In this document: one piece after another, positions 34,821 to 42,025 of the stretch
How positions within the stretch are numbered: position 1 is the first letter of the stretch
Layout of the letters: each line of letters begins with the position of its first letter
Assembly: GCF_003143935.1 (NCBI RefSeq)
Contig: NZ_QFRX01000001.1
Location: 8,089,230-8,153,229 of the forward strand
Length of the DNA: 64,000 nt
Source: Streptomyces sp. Act143
GTDB taxonomy: Bacteria; Actinomycetota; Actinomycetes; Streptomycetales; Streptomycetaceae
Direction of reading: 5' to 3'
Made by a program: the position numbers and the translations under genes
The notes under the pieces: model-generated
Told to the model about the DNA's origin: nothing
What the model saw: the letters and a program-made list of their open reading frames with translations, nothing else
Database searches by the model: none

Positions 34821-35317
34821 CGGACAGGACGACGCCGGGTGTGGACAGCGGGGCCAAGGGCCCCGAGGAACTGCGCGAGCAGATCGAGCGGACCCGCAGC
34901 CAACTCGGTGACACAGTGGAGGAGCTGGCAGGAAAGATGGACGTGAAGAGCCGGGCGCGGGCGCGCGCGGCCGACCTGCGGGACAAGGCGGGCGCGATGA
35001 CCGTGCAACTGCGCAGCACCGCGGCGCAGGCCGGCCACACGGCGCACGACAAGGCGGCCCAGGCCGGGCACGCGATGCACGACAAGGCCGCCCAGGCCGG
35101 TCGGAAGGTCCAGGACCGGGCCGCGCGGACCGGTCATCAGGGCCAGGACCGGGCCACGAAGGCGGGGCACGAGGTGCAGCGGCGGGTGGAGCACAGCGTT
35201 CCGCAGCCCGCCCGGTACGTCGTCCAGGCGGCGATCCGGCACCCGCGGCCGGCGCTCGTCATCGGCGCGACGCTCGCCGCGGTGGCCGTGGTGACGTGGC
35301 GGTACCCGAAGAAGTAG
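34817..35317 (+). CDS. DUF3618-containing protein with AQAGH repeats
   Basis: A 166-residue protein. DUF3618 is GPEELREQIERTRSQLGDTVEELAGKMDVKSRAR over residues 14-48, a predicted coiled coil. Then repeats of the type HDKAAQAGHAMHDKAAQAGRKVQDRAARTGHQGQDRATKAGHEV follow, and a C-terminal membrane helix near residues 145-162 (PALVIGATLAAVAVVTW). Coupled to the holin-family gene by an ATGA overlap, so the two probably work together at the membrane. Confidence 0.82.
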   Translation: MTDRTTPGVDSGAKGPEELREQIERTRSQLGDTVEELAGKMDVKSRARARAADLRDKAGAMTVQLRSTAAQAGHTAHDKAAQAGHAMHDKAAQAGRKVQDRAARTGHQGQDRATKAGHEVQRRVEHSVPQPARYVVQAAIRHPRPALVIGATLAAVAVVTWRYPKK

Positions 35318-35348
35318 GGAGCTGGGACGCACCGGACAGGATGAGCAC

Positions 35349-35370
35349 TTGACCTGAACCTTGGTTGAGG
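35349..35370 (+). promoter_or_regulatory. MerR-type promoter dyad
   Basis: TTGACC at 35349 overlaps the dyad CCTGAACC-TT-GGTTGAGG (35353-35370; palindrome with one mismatch per arm). A stretched spacer of 19 bases to GAGGGT is the MerR-family layout, in which the activator untwists the promoter. It drives the monooxygenase-like gene 50 bases downstream. No MerR gene lies in the window. Confidence 0.6.
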
Positions 35371-35419
35371 CCGGAGGGTCGTCGGTACACGCATCGGCAA
35401 GCGAACAGCGGAGACCGAC

Positions 35420-36121
35420 ATGACCCGTCGTACCGACGACCACCCCGACCTGACCGACCCGCGCGTCGGAGCGCCCTTCTTCAGCACCTGGCGCGTCGGC
35501 ACCCCCGAGCGGCAGCGCCGGGCGGTGGCGGCGATCGCGCGGACCTGGGAGCGCCGCGCCTGGCCCACCGCCGGCCTGCTCGGCTACCACGTCTACGCCG
35601 GACACGACGGCTCCACACTCCTCCACCACTCGCAATGGACGAGCGAGGCCGCGTACGAGGCCTTCGTGAAGACCCAGCGGCAGGAGCGCGTCGACGAGGT
35701 CGACACCGACGTGCCGGGCATCGAGCGGGTCCGGCTCGACCGCTTCCGCCGCTATCGCAGCGGTACCCGCGAGGGCGACACACGGGTGCCGGGGTGCATC
35801 GTGATCGTCGACGTCGAGTTCGAGGGCCCCGACCCGGAGCGGCAGCGCGCCTGGGTCGACGCCGTCCTCGAGGCGCTGGAGAGCGAGCCGGACCCGCACC
35901 CCGGCGGCATCGGCGCCCACTTCCACCTCGCCACCGACGGCACCCGCGTCCTCAACTACGCGGAGTGGGAGACCGCCCAGGCCCACATCGACGCCCTGGC
36001 CGCACCCGGCGACGGCATCGGCTCGGCGACCGAACCGTGGCGGCGCGTCCAGAACTTCCCCGGACTCAAGAGCAGCACGGTCAGCCGCTACGAGCACGTG
36101 CTCGGGCTGGTACCCGCCTAG
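35420..36121 (+). CDS. Antibiotic-biosynthesis-monooxygenase-like protein, two ABM domains
   Basis: A 233-residue protein with two tandem ferredoxin-like ABM/dimeric alpha-beta-barrel units: residues 20-115 (FFSTWRVGTPERQRRAVAAIARTWERRAW ... LLHHSQWTSEAAYEAFV) and 125-225 (VIVDVEFEGPDPERQRAWVDAVLEAL ... VLNYAEWETAQAHIDAL). SQWTSE and AEWET are the usual ABM W motif. ABM enzymes act on quinones, heme or polyketides without cofactor, but many members are of unknown role. The MerR-type dyad suggests induction by a small molecule. Confidence 0.8.
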   Translation: MTRRTDDHPDLTDPRVGAPFFSTWRVGTPERQRRAVAAIARTWERRAWPTAGLLGYHVYAGHDGSTLLHHSQWTSEAAYEAFVKTQRQERVDEVDTDVPGIERVRLDRFRRYRSGTREGDTRVPGCIVIVDVEFEGPDPERQRAWVDAVLEALESEPDPHPGGIGAHFHLATDGTRVLNYAEWETAQAHIDALAAPGDGIGSATEPWRRVQNFPGLKSSTVSRYEHVLGLVPA

Positions 36122-36125
36122 TACG

Positions 36126-36164
36126 GCCGGGCCCGGCCGAACTCGTCGTCCGGCCGGGCCCGGC
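36126..36164. terminator. Strong bidirectional terminator
   Basis: A perfect 14-bp stem, GCCGGGCCCGGCCG / CGGCCGGGCCCGGC, with an 11-base loop, between the convergent ABM and nuclease genes. An outer GTACGGC / GCCGTAC pairing extends it. Confidence 0.85.
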
Positions 36165-36178
36165 GAAGTGCCGTACGG

Positions 36179-38008
36179 TCACGGCTTGAAGCGCAGGACC
36201 TGCGGGTCGTGGTCGCTGATCTGGTCGTTGAACTCCGAGTTGACGTGCACGCTGTCGTACTCGAAGCCGCAGCCGCGCCGGATCGACGGGGAGACCAGGA
36301 TCTGGTCCAGGACCTGGGCGTTGCCCTGGTAGACGTACGAGTAACGCTCGCTCTTCGGCAGCGACTTGATCGCCGACCACAGGGCGCCGTCCGTCTCCAG
36401 GATCTTGGCGGTGTCGGAGAACTCGTAGTCGTTGATGTCGCCGAGGGCGACGACGTCCGCGTTCTTCTGGGTGTCGAGGATCGACTTCACGAAGGCGTTG
36501 ACCAGGGTGGCCTGCTGGTGGCGCTGCACCTCCGAGCTGCGCGGCACCGGCTGGTACTGCGAGGTCAGGCCGTAGTCGCCGCCCTTGGAGTTGAAGTGGT
36601 TGGCGATCACGAAGACCGTGCGGCCGCGGAAGACGAACTCGCCGGCCAGCGGCTTGCGGCTGTCGTCCCAGGCCGCGTCGGCCGGGGCGATGCGACCGGG
36701 GGAGACCGTCAGGGCCGCCTTGCCGTGCTCCCTCGTCACCCCGACGGCCGTCGTGGCGTCGCCGCCCGCGCGGTCGGTGAAGGAGACCCGCTCCGGGTTG
36801 AACAGGAACACCTGGCGGATGTTGCCGCCCGGCTGGCCGCCGTCCTCGCCGTTCACCGGGTCGATGGAGCGCCAGTCGTACGCCGGGCCGCCCGCGGCCA
36901 CGATCGCGTCGATCAGCTTCTGCACCGTCTGGTCGGCGGCGACCGTACCGTCGTTCGTCACGCCGTTGTTGTCCTGGATCTCCTCCAGGGACACGATGTC
37001 GGGCGACTGCAGGTTGTTCACGATCGCGGCGGCGTGCGCGGCGAAGGTGCCGTCGGAGGGGTCGAGGTTCTCGACGTTGTACGTCGCGACCGCCAGCTCG
37101 CCGTTCTTCTGCTTCTGCGTCGTCTCGCGGGCGATGCCGCTGCTCTTCAGCGTGCCGATGGTGTGGGCGACGAGGGTGTAGCCGCCGTACTGGCTGTAGT
37201 CCAGCGGGCCCTCGGTGGCGCCCTCCAGGACGTCACCGACGTTCGCCACCGGGAAGGCGGAGGTCGCGCCGAGCGACTGGATCTGCAGCCGGCCGGTGTT
37301 CTGGGAGTCGTAGGAGCCGTAGACCGTGCCGCCGCGGCGGTTGGCGTTCTCGTGCGGCTTCACCGTGACCCACAGCTCGGTGTACGGGTCGGTGGCGCCG
37401 GTCACCCGGGTGTCGGCGACCCGGACGTTCTCGCCCTCCAGGGACTCGTAGTAGTCCAGGGCGTACTTCGACGGCTGCAGGGTCAGGCCGTTGACCGAGT
37501 TGTTCGCGGCGCTGTCGCCGGCCGGGGCGTAGGCGTCCGGGACCGACTCGGCGTCGACGACCGTGGCGGCCGGGACGGCGTTGCCGCTGGAGACGACCGT
37601 GGTGGTCGGCTTGGTGATCTCGGTGATCGACTGGTTGCCGGAGGAGGTGCCGCCGGGGACGTACTCCGAGACCGTGCCCGACACCCTGACGAGGTCGCCG
37701 ACGGCGACGCCCTTCGGGGTGGAGCTGGTGAAGACGAAGACGCCCTCACTGGTGGCCGGGTTGTCGTCCGCGTCCGGGTCCTGGATCCAGAAGCCCTTCG
37801 ACGAGCCGTAGGTGCGGATGCCGGTGACGATGCCGGAGACGTCCGCGACCTTCTGGCCGGCGTACGGGGATATCCGGGTCGTGCCCTGGATGTCGTGGAT
37901 GCGCACGGAGTCGGCGTGCGCGGGGGAGGTCAGGACGACCGTGGACGCGGCGGAGCACACGGCGGCGACGGTGAGCGCGGCGAGGCGCGCGGAAGACTTG
38001 CTCGGCAA
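36179..38008 (-). CDS. Secreted endonuclease/exonuclease/phosphatase (ExeM/NucH-type nuclease)
   Basis: A 609-residue exported protein. The Sec signal peptide spans residues 1-32 (AALTVAAVCSAASTVVLTSPAHA with AHA cleavage). An OB-fold/lamin-tail-like region with VADVSGIVTGI follows, then a C-terminal EEP domain: VATYNVENLDPSD near 310, IVSLEEIQDNNG near 338, FVIANHFNSKGGD near 470, VVALGDINDYEFSD near 530 and NDQISDHDPQVLRF at the end, which are the metal and catalytic residues. It likely degrades extracellular DNA for phosphate or nutrient gain. The start is TTG after GGAGGGATCCCG. Confidence 0.88.
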   Translation of the reverse strand: MPSKSSARLAALTVAAVCSAASTVVLTSPAHADSVRIHDIQGTTRISPYAGQKVADVSGIVTGIRTYGSSKGFWIQDPDADDNPATSEGVFVFTSSTPKGVAVGDLVRVSGTVSEYVPGGTSSGNQSITEITKPTTTVVSSGNAVPAATVVDAESVPDAYAPAGDSAANNSVNGLTLQPSKYALDYYESLEGENVRVADTRVTGATDPYTELWVTVKPHENANRRGGTVYGSYDSQNTGRLQIQSLGATSAFPVANVGDVLEGATEGPLDYSQYGGYTLVAHTIGTLKSSGIARETTQKQKNGELAVATYNVENLDPSDGTFAAHAAAIVNNLQSPDIVSLEEIQDNNGVTNDGTVAADQTVQKLIDAIVAAGGPAYDWRSIDPVNGEDGGQPGGNIRQVFLFNPERVSFTDRAGGDATTAVGVTREHGKAALTVSPGRIAPADAAWDDSRKPLAGEFVFRGRTVFVIANHFNSKGGDYGLTSQYQPVPRSSEVQRHQQATLVNAFVKSILDTQKNADVVALGDINDYEFSDTAKILETDGALWSAIKSLPKSERYSYVYQGNAQVLDQILVSPSIRRGCGFEYDSVHVNSEFNDQISDHDPQVLRFKP

Positions 38009-38093
38009 CGGGATCCCTCCGGGGACGTTCTGGTGCGCCGGGACGAGGGTGGAGCGTGGAACGGCGGGAGCCGCGACCGGTGGGGCGGTGGCG

Positions 38094-38144
38094 ACGCGCG
38101 TAGAAAATACAGTGAACAGGTGTGCAGCAGGTTTCTACGCGCGT
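38094..38144. promoter_or_regulatory. 13-bp perfect inverted repeat upstream of the nuclease gene
   Basis: ACGCGCGTAGAAA (38094-38106) and TTTCTACGCGCGT (38132-38144) are separated by 25 bases. The right arm contains the palindrome TACGCGCGTA. It lies 86 bases upstream of the nuclease TTG, in the 318-base gap shared with the divergent gene, so it is a candidate operator. The rest of the gap shows only the repeat at 38281. Confidence 0.5.
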
Positions 38145-38280
38145 AATCTCCTGTGTGATCAGGTCACTTGTCAAGGTTTCGGCCATGTACGGGACCTGAC
38201 GGGGAGATGAACCGGGCGGCATGGGTGGAAATCCGTCTAGGCTGAGCGGCTGAGTGGTACGAAGCGCTGCCCCGCGGCCT

Positions 38281-38308
38281 CGCGTCGTCCCGCGTCGTCC
38301 CGCGTCGC
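38281..38308. repeat. 10-bp tandem repeat before the hypothetical gene
   Basis: CGCGTCGTCC twice plus a partial third unit CGCGTCGC, directly before the CTAGGAG ribosome site of the next gene. Confidence 0.6.
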
Positions 38309-38326
38309 CTCTAGGAGAACCATCCG

Positions 38327-39754
38327 ATGTCAGACAGCTCCCCCCTGCCGCCGGTGCGGCTGCACCCCGAAGCGGAGCTGGCGCGGGACGCGCTGTCCAC
38401 GCCGTTGCTCGCCCGGGCCGCCCGGCTCGCCCGCTGGGCCTCCGCCGAGACCCGCGTCGACGCCGGCGGCGGGCTCGTCGAGGACCAGCTCCCCGCCGCC
38501 GCCGAGTTCCTCGGCCTGACCGGGGACGACGCCGCGGCCTGGGCGAGCGAGGCCTGGCGGGTCGCCGTCGACACCGGGCTCGTCGAGATCACCGACGAGG
38601 AGGAGGGCGCCGTCGCGGCCGGCGAGGACCTCGCCCTGCTCACCGGCGGCTCCCCGCAGGACGTGCTCGGGGTGTGGCTCGGGGCGCTGGAGACGGTCGT
38701 CGCCGACGCGAGTGTGCCCGACCTCGACGACCTGATGGACGCCATGGACGAGGGCGGCGAGATCGACCTCTCCTCCCTCGACTGGGACCCGGAGGCCGAG
38801 GCCGACTTCCTCGACGGCGTGCTCGGCAACCTCTATCTGCTCACCGTCAACGAGGACGGCCCCGGCGACCGCCCGGTGCCGCTCCCCGCGCTCGCCGCGT
38901 CCATGATCGTGCCCAACGACATGGGGGAGCCCACCAACGACGTCCTCGAACAGGTCTCCGACGCGATGATGCGCCTCGACGACCAGTTCCGGGTCCTGGA
39001 GCCGATCGGGCTCGTCGAGTACCAGCCCGTCGACGAGGCCCTCATGGCCGACGCCGACGAGGAGCCCGCCGCCCCGGTCGACGACACCGACGTCTCCCGC
39101 TACGGCATGGTGCGGCTCACCCCGCTCGGGCTCTACGGGCTCCGGGCGCGGCTGCTGGAGGCCGGATTCGCGGCGCCCGCCGTCGGGGACCTCGCCGACA
39201 AGGGTGCGGACGTGCTCCTCGACGGGACGGCGGCCTTCCCGCCCGGCGCCGCGCAGGCCGAGACCGAGCAATGGCTCACCCGGCGTGAACCCCTCGCCGC
39301 CGCACGAGAGTTGCTCGCCGCCAGCCGCGGCGGCGACAGCGGCGCCCCGCTGCGCAGACTGCGCTGCCAGCAGGCGCTGTCCCTCGTGGGCGCGGAGGCC
39401 GAACCGGCGCTGCGGGACGTCCTCGACGACCCCGAACTCGGCGGACTGGCCCGCGTCTGGCTGACCGAGCGCGGCGCCACGGACGTACCGCCGCCCTCGG
39501 AGGCGATGATCTTCTGGCTCACCGTCGACACCGTCGCCGCGCAACTCGCCGCCGAAGGCAACTCCGAGGAGCTGCAAGGGCTCGTGGAGGGCCTCGCCCA
39601 GCAGCACAGCGGGTTCTTCGCCGCCGCCTGGCGGGTGGACCACCCGGCCACCGCGGACGTGCTGGAGGCGATGGGCCGGCTGCACCCCGACAAGAAGATC
39701 GCCAAGGAGGCCAGGAAGGCCGCCTTCAAGGCCCGCTCCCAGCAAGGCGGTTGA
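38327..39754 (+). CDS. Conserved Streptomyces acidic protein of unknown function (475 aa)
   Basis: A soluble, acidic, mostly helical protein. The N-terminal half has ARLARWASAETRVDAGGGLVEDQLPAAAEFLGL, which looks like a winged-helix-type unit, and an aspartate/glutamate-rich segment near residues 125-165. The C-terminal half has ARELLAASRGGDSGAPLRRLRCQQALSLVGAEAEPALRDVLDDPELGGLARVWL, which resembles a HEAT-like repeat, and ends in HPDKKIAKEARKAAFKARSQQ. I remember orthologues in Streptomyces but no assigned role. AGGAG precedes the ATG by 10 bases. Confidence 0.78.
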   Translation: MSDSSPLPPVRLHPEAELARDALSTPLLARAARLARWASAETRVDAGGGLVEDQLPAAAEFLGLTGDDAAAWASEAWRVAVDTGLVEITDEEEGAVAAGEDLALLTGGSPQDVLGVWLGALETVVADASVPDLDDLMDAMDEGGEIDLSSLDWDPEAEADFLDGVLGNLYLLTVNEDGPGDRPVPLPALAASMIVPNDMGEPTNDVLEQVSDAMMRLDDQFRVLEPIGLVEYQPVDEALMADADEEPAAPVDDTDVSRYGMVRLTPLGLYGLRARLLEAGFAAPAVGDLADKGADVLLDGTAAFPPGAAQAETEQWLTRREPLAAARELLAASRGGDSGAPLRRLRCQQALSLVGAEAEPALRDVLDDPELGGLARVWLTERGATDVPPPSEAMIFWLTVDTVAAQLAAEGNSEELQGLVEGLAQQHSGFFAAAWRVDHPATADVLEAMGRLHPDKKIAKEARKAAFKARSQQGG

Positions 39755-39770
39755 CCCGCCCCCGGGATGC

Positions 39771-39809
39771 CGCGGGGCCCGGCGGCGGGCGACGCCGCCG
39801 GGCCCCGCG
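39771..39809. terminator. Very strong bidirectional terminator
   Basis: A 16-bp perfect stem (CGCGGGGCCCGGCGGC and its complement) with the 7-base loop GGGCGAC, 17 bases after the 475-residue protein gene and before the convergent 149-residue gene. Confidence 0.88.
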
Positions 39810-39822
39810 TCCGGAAAACGGG

Positions 39823-40272
39823 TCAGCAGTGGTACACCGTCGTGTGCCGGAACGACGACGTGGCCCCGTTGAAGCCGTACGTCCCCCGGTACGCCGGCGG
39901 GTTCTGGAACTCCCCGATGAGGGTCAGCGTCTCGGCGCAACCGCCGCCGCTTCCCGCGCGCCGGGCGTCCAGCCGGATCGTCTGGCCCATGAAGCCGCCC
40001 GTGATGTTCCAGGTGCCGCCGCAGATCGTGCCGGTGATCTGACCGCCGATCACGACGTACGGGTAGGTGTTGGGGTTGTACTTCACCTCCAACTGCCAGG
40101 TGACCGCGGCCCCGTTGTGCAGCTCCAGCTTGGCCGACGTCGCCAGCGCCTCCGGCGACACGCCCTGCTCCCTCGCGAAGGCCTCGTCGCGCGTCTTGAC
40201 CTCGGCGCCCTGCGCGTTGTGGAAGCGGTGCTCGGCCTGCGCGCCCTTCTTCTTCTGTGCCTGTGTGGTCAT
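39823..40272 (-). CDS. Beta-rich protein of unknown function, protease-cluster member
   Basis: A 149-residue protein without signal peptide. It begins MTTQAQKKKGAQAEHRFHNAQG, has a helical region to about residue 45, then alternating polar/hydrophobic strands (WQLEVKYNPNTYPYVVIGGQITG, WNITGGFMGQTIRLDARR, LTLIGEFQNPPAYRGTYGF) suggestive of a beta-sandwich or lipocalin-like fold, with Cys near residues 84, 109 and the C-terminal Cys. It lies 37 bases after the trypsin-like gene and is probably co-transcribed. Function unknown. Confidence 0.68.
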   Translation of the reverse strand: MTTQAQKKKGAQAEHRFHNAQGAEVKTRDEAFAREQGVSPEALATSAKLELHNGAAVTWQLEVKYNPNTYPYVVIGGQITGTICGGTWNITGGFMGQTIRLDARRAGSGGGCAETLTLIGEFQNPPAYRGTYGFNGATSSFRHTTVYHC

Positions 40273-40309
40273 GGGGATACGCCCCCTCCCGTGACGAGTT
40301 GACCGGCCG

Positions 40310-41470
40310 TCAGGCCAGCAGTTCGGCGATCTCGACACGCAGCAGCGCGCGGACGTTCTCGATGTGGTTGGCGACCGTCACCACGGACGACCCCGCGAAC
40401 AGCAGCCCCACCGCCACGTTGTCGAGCGAGGTGACCAGCGAACCGGAGTCGCCGCCGGCCGAGATGTTCGTGGTGAGGACCTGGTCCTTGAAGCGGGCGG
40501 TGCCCGCCGTGCCGTAGTTGACGTCGATCGTCGCGTCGACCGAGATGATCCGGCCGAAGCTGATGTTGGTCGTGCGGCCCGACTTCTTCACCAGATCGCC
40601 GACCGACACCTTGGCCTTGCGCCGCCAGGCCCGTGGCGCCCCGCTGAAGTACTGCTCCCGCGTCGCGTCCTGGAACTCCACCCGGCCCAGCGCCGCGTCC
40701 ACCACGTTGCCCTGGCGCTCCAGCGGGATCTGCGGCGCGAACTGGATCGGGATGAAGCGGTCCAGGGTCGCGATCCGGTCCGCCGGGTCCGTGCCGCCGT
40801 CGAAGACGCCCGGCTGCACGATCGGGCTGCCCAACTGCGCCCGGTTGGAGTCCGCCAGCACGTGGTTGTTGGACAGGAGGTAGAACTTCGCCGGTGTGCC
40901 CAGCCCCGGCCCCGGCGGGTCGACCGTCGCACCCGGCAGGAAGTCGTACACCACGCTGCCGAGCGTGCCCGCCGTCACCCGCACGTTGCCGATCGAGAAC
41001 CCCGACGGACACGGCCGCATCCGGCGCCGGAGCAGCTGCGGCTCCAGCCCCGGCGCCCCGCTCAGCTCCTCCAGCAACGGCTGGGAGAGCCGCGCCAGTT
41101 GCTCCTGCACGTTGCCGTCCGGGCCGTAGGACAGCCCGAGCCGGTCCTCGGCGCGCCGGGACTGCCGCTGCTGCCGCTGCGCGGCGACATGGCCGACCGC
41201 CACCACGTCCGTGGGGGTGCCGTCGTCCATCTGATACGGGATCACGTCCCGCTCCGGGATCATCGATTCCGGGACTTTCTGCGTCACGAACACCAACACG
41301 GCTTCCTCGCCGGTGGGTTGGCCGCCCGTCCACTTCACGCCGTGTCCGAAGCCGACCACGTTCGCCAGCGGCTGCTCACGGCGCAGGAAGTCCGACAGTG
41401 CCTGTTGGCGGGAGCTGTCGCTCAGCTGACCGCCGGTGGGTCCTCGCATCAGTTCGGGCCGGCTCGTCAT
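40310..41470 (-). CDS. Cytosolic trypsin-like serine protease-fold protein with N-terminal accessory domain
   Basis: A 386-residue protein. Residues 30-100 form a small domain, VVGFGHGVKWTGGQPTGEEAVLVFVTQKVPESMIP ... VVAVGHVAAQ, which also occurs alone in the next gene upstream. Residues 160-370 have a chymotrypsin-like fold with a complete triad candidate: H203 in LLSNNHVLAD, D258 in NVVDAALGRVE and S342 in ISAGGDSGSLV. No signal peptide is visible, unusual for trypsin-like enzymes. The layout resembles the plant NAL1-type protease group. Substrate unknown. Confidence 0.78.
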   Translation of the reverse strand: MTSRPELMRGPTGGQLSDSSRQQALSDFLRREQPLANVVGFGHGVKWTGGQPTGEEAVLVFVTQKVPESMIPERDVIPYQMDDGTPTDVVAVGHVAAQRQQRQSRRAEDRLGLSYGPDGNVQEQLARLSQPLLEELSGAPGLEPQLLRRRMRPCPSGFSIGNVRVTAGTLGSVVYDFLPGATVDPPGPGLGTPAKFYLLSNNHVLADSNRAQLGSPIVQPGVFDGGTDPADRIATLDRFIPIQFAPQIPLERQGNVVDAALGRVEFQDATREQYFSGAPRAWRRKAKVSVGDLVKKSGRTTNISFGRIISVDATIDVNYGTAGTARFKDQVLTTNISAGGDSGSLVTSLDNVAVGLLFAGSSVVTVANHIENVRALLRVEIAELLA

Positions 41471-41521
41471 GGCCAGACCACCTTCTTCCCCGGTGTCATC
41501 GCAGTTCCGGGGCAGGACGGG

Positions 41522-41755
41522 CTACTCCTCCTGCGCGGAGACCTCGCCGATCGCGAGCACGCGCACGGGTACGCCGTCGAGCTCGTCCGGAACCACGTCC
41601 TCGTCCCTGAGCCGGTCCCGGGGCACCTTGCGGGTCACGAAGACGAAGATGACGTCCTCGCCCGTGTGCTCGTCCTTCCCGGTTCCGACCCCCGTCACAT
41701 GGGGCAGGCTCAACAGCCGGCCCTCGTGGAGGCTGCGCGCACGATGTGCGTCCAC
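41522..41755 (-). CDS. 77-residue stand-alone copy of the protease accessory domain
   Basis: A small protein from GTG 41755 reading LPHVTGVGTGKDEHTGEDVIFVFVTRKVP then DVVPDELDGVPVRVLAIGEVSAQEE. It aligns along its length with residues 33-100 of the downstream protease (VVGFGHG ... VLVFVTQKVPES ... DVIPYQM ... VVAVGHVAAQ). A free copy of a pro-domain-like unit beside the enzyme suggests an inhibitor, chaperone or partner. It lies 51 bases upstream of the protease gene in the same direction. Confidence 0.7.
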   Translation of the reverse strand: MDAHRARSLHEGRLLSLPHVTGVGTGKDEHTGEDVIFVFVTRKVPRDRLRDEDVVPDELDGVPVRVLAIGEVSAQEE

Positions 41756-41933
41756 GTCGGCTCGCCTCCCCCGGGTTCTTCAGGTAGTTGGGTGTCTATT
41801 GCCGCGCACACCGGCGGTCAAGGTGTGCCGCCTTAAATCATGGCATTGGTGCAGTTTCACACGTGATGACCTTGTTTACGAAGATTCACGGATGTACGGA
41901 TTCATGGAAGCGATCCTGCGGACGTCGTCCGGT

Positions 41934-41955
41934 GTTCAACTCCCGTTCAGGCATG
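41934..41955 (+). promoter_or_regulatory. Possible PHO box (PhoP operator) before phoX
   Basis: GTTCAACTCCC followed directly by GTTCAGGCATG: two 11-bp direct-repeat units beginning GTTCA, the spacing and core of Streptomyces PhoP sites (GTTCACC-type). It ends 70 bases before the phoX ATG. Fits the gene's expected phosphate control. Confidence 0.5.
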
Positions 41956-42025
41956 GACGGGAGCGTGACGCCGACCCGAGGTCCGCCACCCTCCACGGCA
42001 CACCTTTCGCCACACAGGAGACACC

